Assembly: GCA_021443285.1 (NCBI GenBank)
Contig: JABUUG010000089.1
Coordinates: 1 to 5,828 of the forward strand
Direction of reading: 5' to 3'
DNA from: Bacteroidaceae bacterium
GTDB taxonomy: Bacteria > Bacteroidota > Bacteroidia > Bacteroidales > Bacteroidaceae
Length of the DNA stretch: 5,828 nt
This document shows, piece after piece, positions 1 through 5,828 of the stretch. The notes under the pieces were generated by a model. That model worked only from the letters and a program-made list of their open reading frames with translations, did not search any database and was not told where the DNA came from. A program made the translations under genes and the position numbers. Position 1 is the stretch's first letter, and each line of letters begins with the position of its first letter.

Positions 1-1974
1 GGCATGCACTACACGAGCATCGAGAACATCCACAAGGTTATAGACCCGCTCTTCCTCGAGGAGCTGACCGCCGAACTCGACTCCGCCCACACCCCCAAGC
101 AGCTCAAGGCGCTGCAGGACAGGCTCGCGCGCCTCACCTTCCTCGACCCAGCCTGCGGCTCGGGCAACTTCCTCACCGAGACATTCATCTCCCTGCGCCG
201 CATAGAGAACGAGATAATCACCCGCCTGAACCGCGGACAGGCCGTCATAGGCTTCGACGCCGGGCTCTCGCCCATAAAGGTGAGCATCAGCCAGTTCTAC
301 GGCATAGAGATAAACGACTTCGCCGTTACCGTAGCCCGCACAGCCCTCTGGATAGCAGAGCACCAGATGCTGCAGGAGACACAACGGATAGTGCGCCACG
401 ACCTCGACTACCTCCCCCTGAAGTCGTACAACACCATACGCGAGGGCGACGCCCTGAAGATGGACTGGTGCGAGATAGAGTACCCCGACAAAGCGATAGA
501 CATCTATGCCCGCTACACCAACATCATCACAGGCAAACCGCATCCATACACATTCGACGAGGATAAGGAATCACAGACTGTCAGCGAGCCTGCCGCAGAG
601 TATGGAAGGATAAACCTGCACACAGACCATATCGTATTCGACCAGCAGCGGAAGAAGAAGTCCCGTACAGTACGCTACGACTACATCATCGGCAACCCGC
701 CGTTCGTGGGCGCAAGGATGATGTCGCAGACGCAGAAGGACAGCCTCACCGCAGTGTTCGGGAAGAAGTGGAAGAATGTGGGCAACCTCGACTTCGTGTG
801 CGCATGGTACAAGAAGGCGGCTGCCGTGATACGCGGCAAAAAGACGCGCGCAGCGCTCGTCTCCACAAACAGCATCTGTCAGGGCGAGACCGTGGCAAAC
901 CTCTGGCAGCCGCTGATGAAAGACTACGGGCTGGGCATAGACTTCGCCCACCGCACATTCCGTTGGGACAGCGAGAGCGAACAGATGGCGCACGTCCACT
1001 GCATAGTCGTGGGCTTCAGCGCAAACGAAGATTCCGCCACACGCAGGAAGACCATCTTCGACGGCGACAGAAGAACAGACTGTGCGCACATAAACGCCTA
1101 TCTGCTGCCCGACGGAGCGGATGTGTTTGTGGGCAGCCGCAGCAAGGCTCTGTGCGATGTGCCTGACATAGGCATAGGCAACAAGCCGATAGACGGCGGC
1201 AACTACCTGTTCACGGAAGAGGAGATGCAGGCGTTCATAGCCGGGGAGCCTGAGGCAAAGCAGTATTTCCGCCCATGGTACGGCTCGCAGGAGTTCATAA
1301 ACCGCACGCCGCGCTACTGCCTGTGGCTGGGCGACTGCACGCCGGCACAGCTGCGCTCCATGCCCCGCTGCCTTGAAAGGGTGAAGGCCGTGAGGGAATT
1401 CCGCTTGAAGAGCAAAAGCGCCGGCACAGTGAAGCTTGCCGACCGCCCTACACGGTTCCATGTGGAGAATATGCCCGACAGCGATTTCCTGCTGATACCC
1501 CGCGTTTCATCTGAAAACAGGCGGTACATCCCTATCGGATTCATGTCTGCCGATAATCTCGTCAGCGATTCCGTACATATCATCCCCAACGCCACACTAT
1601 ACCATTTCGGCATACTTACCTCCAGTGTCCACATGGCATGGATGCGGGCGGTGTGCGGACGCTTGGAAATGCGTTACCGCTACAGCAAGGACATAGTATA
1701 TAACAACTTCCCATGGCCTGCGACGACAGAAGAACAGAAAGCGAAGATAGAGCAGACGGCACAGGCGATACTCGACGCACGCTCCATGTACCCCGACAGC
1801 ACACTCGCCGACCTCTACGACGAGGTAACCATGCCTATCGAGCTGCGCAAGGCGCACCAGGCAAACGACCGCGCTGTGATGCAGGCCTACGGCTTCCCCA
1901 TAAAGAAGTTCACGGAGGAGGACTGCGTGGCAAGGCTCATGGAGCTTTACAAGGAGATGACAGAAACCACTTAA
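1..1974 (+). CDS. MmeI-like (type IIL) restriction-modification protein, methyltransferase/TRD part, 5' partial
   Basis: This is the C-terminal ~657 residues of a class I SAM-dependent DNA methyltransferase of the MmeI type, in which one polypeptide usually both cuts and methylates (N6-adenine) DNA. Counting the Met at position 4 as residue 1, motif I is [11 protein letters not shown] (47-57), the acidic SAM-ribose region is YGIEIND (99-105), an EGDAL motif lies at 147-151, and the catalytic motif IV is NPPF (231-234). Residues about 420-570 ([10 protein letters not shown], then the VSDSVH to YNNFPWP stretch) look like the target-recognition domain. The tail [20 protein letters not shown] (601-620) is conserved in the family. 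The leading [18 protein letters not shown] matches the internal motif that opens the methylase core, so the ATG at 4 is not the true start. An N-terminal nuclease and helical connector of roughly 250 residues would be expected upstream; they are not visible, so restriction activity is inferred. The frame is intact to TAA. The recognition sequence cannot be predicted by eye. Confidence 0.9.
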   Translation, partial: GMHYTSIENIHKVIDPLFLEELTAELDSAHTPKQLKALQDRLARLTFLDPACGSGNFLTETFISLRRIENEIITRLNRGQAVIGFDAGLSPIKVSISQFYGIEINDFAVTVARTALWIAEHQMLQETQRIVRHDLDYLPLKSYNTIREGDALKMDWCEIEYPDKAIDIYARYTNIITGKPHPYTFDEDKESQTVSEPAAEYGRINLHTDHIVFDQQRKKKSRTVRYDYIIGNPPFVGARMMSQTQKDSLTAVFGKKWKNVGNLDFVCAWYKKAAAVIRGKKTRAALVSTNSICQGETVANLWQPLMKDYGLGIDFAHRTFRWDSESEQMAHVHCIVVGFSANEDSATRRKTIFDGDRRTDCAHINAYLLPDGADVFVGSRSKALCDVPDIGIGNKPIDGGNYLFTEEEMQAFIAGEPEAKQYFRPWYGSQEFINRTPRYCLWLGDCTPAQLRSMPRCLERVKAVREFRLKSKSAGTVKLADRPTRFHVENMPDSDFLLIPRVSSENRRYIPIGFMSADNLVSDSVHIIPNATLYHFGILTSSVHMAWMRAVCGRLEMRYRYSKDIVYNNFPWPATTEEQKAKIEQTAQAILDARSMYPDSTLADLYDEVTMPIELRKAHQANDRAVMQAYGFPIKKFTEEDCVARLMELYKEMTETT

Positions 1975-1985
1975 AACCTAAATAC

Positions 1986-4169
1986 ATGAACAACATCCCG
2001 ACCGTTTTCTGGCTTATACCCATAGCCAGCGTGGTGGCCTTAGGTATGGCCTACCACTTCTTCCGCACAATGATGCGGGCTGACGAGGGCACTCCGCGCA
2101 TGAAGGAGATTGCCGAGTATGTACGCCGTGGCGCCATGGCTTATCTGAAGCAGCAGTATCGCGTAGTGACCATCGTGTTTGTCATTATGGCTGTAATCTT
2201 CGCGTTCATGGCTTACGGCCTCCATGTACAGAACCCGTGGGTGCCGTTTGCATTCCTCACGGGCGGTCTGTTCTCCGGTCTGGCTGGCTTCTTCGGCATG
2301 AAGACCGCCACCTACGCCTCTGCACGCACTGCCAACGGCGCACGCCAGGGCCTCGACGCAGGACTGAAGATAGCCTTCCGCAGCGGTGCCGTTATGGGGC
2401 TTGTCGTTGTGGGACTCGGACTTCTTGACATCGCCCTCTGGTTTCTCATCCTCAACGCTGCCGGCGTGAGCAGCCTTATCACCATCACCACCACAATGCT
2501 CACCTTCGGTATGGGCGCATCCACACAGGCACTCTTCGCACGTGTCGGCGGCGGCATATACACCAAGGCTGCCGATGTGGGCGCTGACATCGTGGGAAAG
2601 GTGGAGGCAGACATCCCCGAAGACGACCCGCGAAACCCCGCAACCATCGCCGACAATGTGGGCGACAATGTGGGCGACGTGGCAGGTATGGGAGCAGACC
2701 TCTACGAGAGCTACTGCGGCTCTATCCTCTCCACAGCAGCTCTCGGTGCGACCGCCTTCGCGCTCAACCCAGACATGCAGATAAAGTCGGTAATCGCCCC
2801 GATGATTATCGCTGCCGTCGGCATATTCCTCTCGATACTCGGCATATACCTTGTACGCACTAAGGAAGGTGCAGGTATGCGCGAACTGCTGAAATCGCTC
2901 GCTCTCGGCACCAACGTCAGCGCGGTGCTCATAGCAATAGCCACCTTCGCCATACTCTATCTGCTCGGCATAGAGAACTGGCTCGGACTGTCGTTCTCCG
3001 TCATCAGCGGACTGGCTGCCGGCGTAATCATCGGACAGGGTACGGAGTACTACACATCCCACTCCTACAAGCCCACACAGGAAATATCTGCTGCCTCGCA
3101 GACCGGTGCTGCCACCGTCATCATTAAGGGTGTCGGCACAGGCATGATTTCAACAGCCCTGCCTGTCATCACCATCTCTGTCGCCATAATGCTGAGCTAC
3201 CTCTGCGCCAACGGCTTCCAGCTCGACGTCAATGCGGAGAACCTCTCGCGCGGACTCTACGGCGTGGGCATAGCCGCCGTAGGTATGCTCTCCACACTCG
3301 GCATAACGCTTGCCACCGACGCCTACGGCCCTATCGCGGACAATGCCGGCGGCAATGCGGAGATGAGTGAGCTTGGCGAGGATGTGCGCAAACGCACTGA
3401 CGCCCTTGACGCTCTCGGCAACACCACCGCCGCTACTGGCAAGGGCTTCGCCATCGGCAGCGCGGCACTGACAGCCCTCGCGCTACTCGCCTCATACATC
3501 GAGGAGGTGAAGGAGGCTGTGCAACGCCTTGCAAACGAGGGCGATGCCCATATGGCAGACGTGCTTTCGCATATTCAGGACATACCGTCGTTCATGGACT
3601 ATTTCCAGGTGAACCTCATGAATCCGAAGGTCATCGTGGGAGTGTTCGTGGGCGCAATGGCAGCCTTCCTCTTCAGTGGAATAACGATGGGCGCAGTAGG
3701 TCGTGCGGCTGAAGACATGGTTAAGGAAGTGCGCCGGCAGTTCAAGGAGATAAAGGGCATACTTGAGGGCAAGGCAACACCCGACTACAGCCGCTGCGTG
3801 GAGATTTCAACACGCTCCGCACAGCGAGAGATGATACTGCCCTCGCTGCTCGCCATAGCCATCCCCGTCATTGTCGGTGTACTGCTCGGTGTTGCCGGCG
3901 TGCTTGGTCTGCTCGTTGGCGGACTGACATCTGGCTTCACTCTCGCAGTGTTCATGGCGAACTCCGGCGGCGCATGGGACAACGCGAAGAAGATGGTGGA
4001 GGAAGGCAATTTCGGCGGCAAAGGCTCTGCCTGCCATAAGGCCACCATCGTTGGCGACACCGTCGGCGACCCATTCAAGGACACATCTGGCCCGTCGCTC
4101 AACATTCTCATAAAGCTGATGTCGATGGTAAGCATCGTGATGGCAGGGCTGACAGTGCTGTTCATATAA
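1986..4169 (+). CDS. hppA: Membrane-bound ion-translocating pyrophosphatase, K+-dependent, probably Na+/H+-pumping
   Basis: The enzyme hydrolyses cytoplasmic pyrophosphate and uses the energy to pump cations out across the inner membrane. The 727-residue product has about 16 hydrophobic segments, as expected for the family. Substrate and Mg2+ sites are visible: D197-x7-K205-x-E207, the [21 protein letters not shown] loop region (211-231), [18 protein letters not shown] (445-462) and, near the C-terminus, N659, D665, K668 and [18 protein letters not shown] (689-706). [10 protein letters not shown] (478-487) has Ala482 and Gly485 where K+-independent enzymes carry Lys and Thr, so it should need K+. 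The gate glutamate is E241 in GADLYESY. The frame is open back to 1713, but that extension overlaps the preceding gene and has no family similarity. The ATG at 1986 gives the hydrophobic N-terminus and follows an A-rich leader (TTAAAACCTAAATAC), typical of Bacteroidetes. It starts 11 bases after the methyltransferase stop and ends before a strong terminator. A neighbouring promoter is not evident. Confidence 0.96.
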   Translation: MNNIPTVFWLIPIASVVALGMAYHFFRTMMRADEGTPRMKEIAEYVRRGAMAYLKQQYRVVTIVFVIMAVIFAFMAYGLHVQNPWVPFAFLTGGLFSGLAGFFGMKTATYASARTANGARQGLDAGLKIAFRSGAVMGLVVVGLGLLDIALWFLILNAAGVSSLITITTTMLTFGMGASTQALFARVGGGIYTKAADVGADIVGKVEADIPEDDPRNPATIADNVGDNVGDVAGMGADLYESYCGSILSTAALGATAFALNPDMQIKSVIAPMIIAAVGIFLSILGIYLVRTKEGAGMRELLKSLALGTNVSAVLIAIATFAILYLLGIENWLGLSFSVISGLAAGVIIGQGTEYYTSHSYKPTQEISAASQTGAATVIIKGVGTGMISTALPVITISVAIMLSYLCANGFQLDVNAENLSRGLYGVGIAAVGMLSTLGITLATDAYGPIADNAGGNAEMSELGEDVRKRTDALDALGNTTAATGKGFAIGSAALTALALLASYIEEVKEAVQRLANEGDAHMADVLSHIQDIPSFMDYFQVNLMNPKVIVGVFVGAMAAFLFSGITMGAVGRAAEDMVKEVRRQFKEIKGILEGKATPDYSRCVEISTRSAQREMILPSLLAIAIPVIVGVLLGVAGVLGLLVGGLTSGFTLAVFMANSGGAWDNAKKMVEEGNFGGKGSACHKATIVGDTVGDPFKDTSGPSLNILIKLMSMVSIVMAGLTVLFI

Positions 4170-4218
4170 ACAGGCAGCACATCGCGGCATAAGTCATACA
4201 GACAAACACCCATTATCA

Positions 4219-4251
4219 GGGGACAGTAATTGCGGTTACTGCCCCCTTTTT
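4219..4251 (+). terminator. Rho-independent terminator after hppA
   Basis: GGGG (4219-4222) and CAGTAA (4224-4229) pair with TTACTG (4236-4241) and CCCC (4242-4245). This gives a 10-bp stem with a single bulged A at 4223 and a six-base TTGCGG loop. A run of five T (4247-4251) follows. It lies 50 bases after the hppA stop and would end transcription of hppA and any read-through from the methyltransferase gene. It also marks the left edge of the DUF4143 remnant. Confidence 0.9.
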
Positions 4252-4257
4252 ACGTTC

Positions 4258-4905
4258 GCCACCCTGCGCAGTGTTGCCAGTCAAATCACGAAGAAGTTTG
4301 TATATGCCGAGGTGGGCGGGTATAAGACAGCCGACATAAAGCGGGCATTGGAGATTCTGTATATGGCAGGTCTGGTGATACCCGCCACACACACCGCGGC
4401 AAACGGTCTGCCACTTGGCGGAGAGGCGGACAAGAGCTTCCGCAAGATGCTGTTTATAGACAGCGGTCTGCTGCTGCGTATGCTCAACATGACGATGGGC
4501 AATGCCAAGGAGATTACCACACAGATTCTCACTGCGAATGTCAACGATTTGGTGAACAAAGGCTCGATTGCGGAGATGATAGCTGGCCTGGAGATAGTGC
4601 GCAACCAGACGCCGAACCTAAAATACCAGCTATACTACTGGGTGCGTCAGGTGCGCGGGGCACAGGCAGAGATTGACTATATCGTGGCAAAGGACTCGAA
4701 AGTGGTTCCTGTAGAGGTGAAGGCAGACAGGCAGGGCGGCATGAAAAGCCTATGGAGCTTCATGCGCGACAAACGACTGACGGAAGCCATCCGCTGCTCG
4801 CTGGAGAACTTCGGACAGTTTGAGTTTGCGTACAAAGAGGCAGAGCACGCTGTGAGGCATGTAACCATCTGCCCTCTCTACGCCCTGTCGCAGCTTTTCG
4901 TTTAA
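4258..4905 (+). pseudogene. Truncated AAA ATPase / DUF4143 protein, C-terminal half only
   Basis: About 215 uninterrupted codons match the C-terminal half of the Bacteroidetes ATP-binding proteins that join an N-terminal AAA domain to DUF4143. Recognisable segments are SQITKKFVYAEVGGYKTADI near the start, KMLFIDSGLLLRML, YYWVRQVRGAQAEIDYIV, VVPVEVKA, MKSLW and the terminal CPLYALSQ. Asp (codon 4675), Glu (4714) and Lys (4720) form a D...ExK arrangement like that reported for PD-(D/E)XK nuclease folds in this family. No Walker A, Walker B or arginine-finger region is present. Similarity begins almost directly after the hppA terminator, at an estimated 4258. No plausible start exists: GTG at 4312 is a Val inside the conserved FVYAEVGGY stretch, and the first in-frame ATG (4363) lies within LYMAGLV. 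Complete homologues are usually around 400 residues. The clean frame suggests a recent deletion. The role of intact family members is poorly known. An unusual short DUF4143-only protein is possible but unlikely. Confidence 0.75.
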
Positions 4906-4947
4906 GGCAAAAGGTTCATTGGATTTTTGAAGGGTTTAAGGCACAGA

Positions 4948-4966
4948 AAAGTGATTTTACCACTTT
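4948..4966. repeat. Short inverted repeat upstream of the EFR1 promoter
   Basis: AAAGTG (4948-4953) and CACTTT (4961-4966) are perfect inverted copies separated by ATTTTAC. The pair ends 13 bases before the -33 TTTG element. It is not followed by a T run, so it is a poor terminator for the DUF4143 remnant. Its position would suit a binding site for a dimeric regulator, but at six bases per arm it could be chance. Confidence 0.35.
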
Positions 4967-4979
4967 CCCGGCATTTTAT

Positions 4980-5010
4980 TTTGTACGGTCTCCGCATTAC
5001 ATTAACTTTG
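4980..5010 (+). promoter_or_regulatory. Consensus Bacteroidetes promoter for the EFR1-family gene
   Basis: TTTG at 4980-4983 and TAACTTTG at 5003-5010 match the Bacteroidetes housekeeping-sigma consensus (TTTG at -33, TAnnTTTG at -7) exactly, with a 19-bp spacer. Transcription should start a few bases after 5010, around 5015-5018, giving a leader of about 55 nt before the ATG at 5071. This is the only strong promoter I see in the window. Confidence 0.85.
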
Positions 5011-5014
5011 CAGC

Positions 5015-5041
5015 GGTAAAGAGGGTAGAGAAGGTAGAGAT
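5015..5041 (+). repeat. Three 9-bp tandem repeats in the EFR1 leader
   Basis: The units GGTAAAGAG, GGTAGAGAA and GGTAGAGAT follow one another without gaps; the last two share the first eight bases. The array begins at about the predicted transcription start and makes a purine-rich initial transcribed region. It lies 30 bases before the ATG, too far to act as a ribosome binding site for that start. A five-codon open frame (MKILD, 5040-5057) begins at its end; I see no evidence that it is translated. Confidence 0.6.
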
Positions 5042-5070
5042 GAAGATATTAGATTGAAGAACGAAACAGA

Positions 5071-5828
5071 ATGAACTGTCTGCTGCTATATTATACCGGC
5101 ACTTTCAACACGCGGTATGTTACGGGGAAGGTGAAGGAACGGCTGGAGAAAGAGGGATGGAACATAACAACCTACGAGATTGACCCGCTGAACACGGAAC
5201 GCCTCGACTTCTCGCCATACGACATTGTCGGGCTGGGCAGTCCGATATACGGTTTCTGTGCGCCATACGCCTTCCTGAAGTTCATAAGGAAGCAGAAGTT
5301 CCCTGCTGGCATACGCGCGTTCATATACAAGAACTCGGGCGAGACATATCATGCCAACGATGCCTCGTCTAAGTATGTGCTGCGCAAACTGAAGCGCGAC
5401 AAGGTGGACATACGCAACGAATACCACTTCATGATGCCGTACAACATACACTTCCGCTTCGACGACTACCTCATACGCGAGATGTTTGAGATGGACAGGA
5501 AGCTGCTGGAGATAATGGTGTATGAGCTGAAGCACGGCATAGCCAACCTCAAGCCCTACAAGCTGTGGCCGAGGTTCGTGTCGAGTGTGGTGTCAAGACC
5601 GCAGTATATAGGCGGCAATGTGAACTCGTTCTTCTACAAGGTGGATAAGGAGAAGTGCCTTAACTGCAACAAATGCCTTACGAACTGCCCGACGAAGAAC
5701 ATATACCGCGACAAGAAGGGCGACCTGGCGTTCCACCACAAATGCCTGATGTGCATGCGCTGCTCGTTCTACTGCCCCGCCGACGCGATATACATCGGCT
5801 TCCTCGACGACTGGGGCTGGCGCGTGAA
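5071..5828 (+). CDS. EFR1-family flavodoxin/ferredoxin fusion protein, 3' partial
   Basis: The 252 visible residues combine an N-terminal flavodoxin-like domain with a C-terminal bacterial ferredoxin domain, the EFR1 layout. Such proteins are predicted cytoplasmic electron carriers of anaerobes; their partners are mostly unknown. The FMN phosphate-binding loop is YYTGTFNT (7-14), followed by DIVGLGSPIYGF (51-62), a typical flavodoxin strand and loop. Two CxxCxxCxxxCP motifs, C196/C199/C202/C206 and C225/C228/C231/C235, should each help hold a [4Fe-4S] cluster in the usual crossed arrangement. No signal peptide or membrane segment is seen. The ATG at 5071 is chosen because it directly precedes the first beta strand (NCLLLYYTG) and an in-frame stop lies just upstream (5055-5057). 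It has its own consensus promoter, so it is a separate transcription unit. No stop occurs before the window ends; the reading DDWGWRV suggests that only a short tail is missing. One oddity is Phe12 where the loop more often has Gly (TGTGNT). Confidence 0.88.
   Translation, partial: MNCLLLYYTGTFNTRYVTGKVKERLEKEGWNITTYEIDPLNTERLDFSPYDIVGLGSPIYGFCAPYAFLKFIRKQKFPAGIRAFIYKNSGETYHANDASSKYVLRKLKRDKVDIRNEYHFMMPYNIHFRFDDYLIREMFEMDRKLLEIMVYELKHGIANLKPYKLWPRFVSSVVSRPQYIGGNVNSFFYKVDKEKCLNCNKCLTNCPTKNIYRDKKGDLAFHHKCLMCMRCSFYCPADAIYIGFLDDWGWRV

Noticed and set aside
571..1461. A 296-codon minus-strand open frame inside the methyltransferase gene
   Set aside because: Its composition (many Ala, Val, His, Cys) is that of an antisense shadow of GC-rich coding DNA. 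It has no recognisable motif, and the + strand gene is clearly real.
1713..1985. A 91-residue N-terminal extension of the hppA reading frame
   Set aside because: It overlaps the conserved C-terminus of the methyltransferase in another frame, is rich in Arg and polar residues, and does not resemble pyrophosphatases. The ATG at 1986 gives the expected N-terminus.
2610..2612. Asp209 in the EADIPEDDP loop of hppA where Gly is common
   Set aside because: This position is variable in the family as I recall it, and the neighbouring catalytic residues are intact, so it is unlikely to matter.
2040..3062. A 340-codon minus-strand open frame opposite hppA
   Set aside because: It is a Cys/His/Glu-rich shadow with no domain signature, lying fully within a strongly conserved gene on the other strand.
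3785..4213. Minus-strand open frames at the 3' end of hppA
   Set aside because: They are antisense to conserved pyrophosphatase motifs and show no independent coding features or promoter.
4312..4905. GTG at 4312 as a real start of a 197-residue protein
   Set aside because: The GTG encodes a residue inside a conserved stretch that continues upstream to about 4258, and no ribosome-binding context is evident, so it is not the original start.
4906..4979. Possible terminator, small RNA or tRNA after the DUF4143 remnant
   Set aside because: I found no GC-rich stem with a T run and no cloverleaf. The only dyad is the short AAAGTG/CACTTT pair.
5086..5535. A 149-codon minus-strand open frame
   Set aside because: It is antisense to the flavodoxin domain of the EFR1 protein, whose + strand frame has clear motifs and a consensus promoter.

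Overview
The window looks like chromosomal DNA from a member of the Bacteroidales, probably Prevotella-like. Three observations support this: a textbook Bacteroidetes promoter (TTTG, 19 bp, TAnnTTTG) before the last gene; A-rich leaders instead of clear Shine-Dalgarno sites; and proteins that resemble Bacteroides/Prevotella families throughout. The DNA is GC-rich but uses the ATA isoleucine codon unusually often. The genus is an inference. All recognisable genes lie on the + strand.

Layout. (1) Positions 1-1974 hold the 3' three-quarters or so of an MmeI-like (type IIL) restriction-modification polypeptide: adenine-methyltransferase core, target-recognition domain and conserved C-terminal tail. 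The apparent ATG at position 4 falls inside a conserved motif, so the gene starts upstream of the window. (2) Only 11 bases later, 1986-4169 encodes a complete 727-residue membrane-bound ion-pumping pyrophosphatase (hppA). Its residues point to a K+-dependent enzyme and, from remembered literature, to the subclass that pumps both Na+ and H+. (3) A strong intrinsic terminator at 4219-4251 ends that unit. (4) Immediately after it, about 4258-4905 is the start-less C-terminal half of an AAA ATPase/DUF4143 protein, a gene remnant. (5) A 165-bp intergenic region (4906-5070) carries the consensus promoter, a small inverted repeat upstream of it and three 9-bp tandem repeats in the leader. (6) From 5071 to the window end runs an EFR1-type flavodoxin/2[4Fe-4S]-ferredoxin protein, cut off by the window edge.

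The genes do not form one evident pathway. The restriction-modification gene and the DUF4143 remnant are accessory; the pyrophosphatase (energy conservation from biosynthetic PPi) and the iron-sulfur flavoprotein (anaerobic redox) are physiological genes. The accessory genes flank hppA on both sides, suggesting that it sits at a variable site. I see no RNA genes, CRISPR array, insertion sequence or complete undescribed system here.
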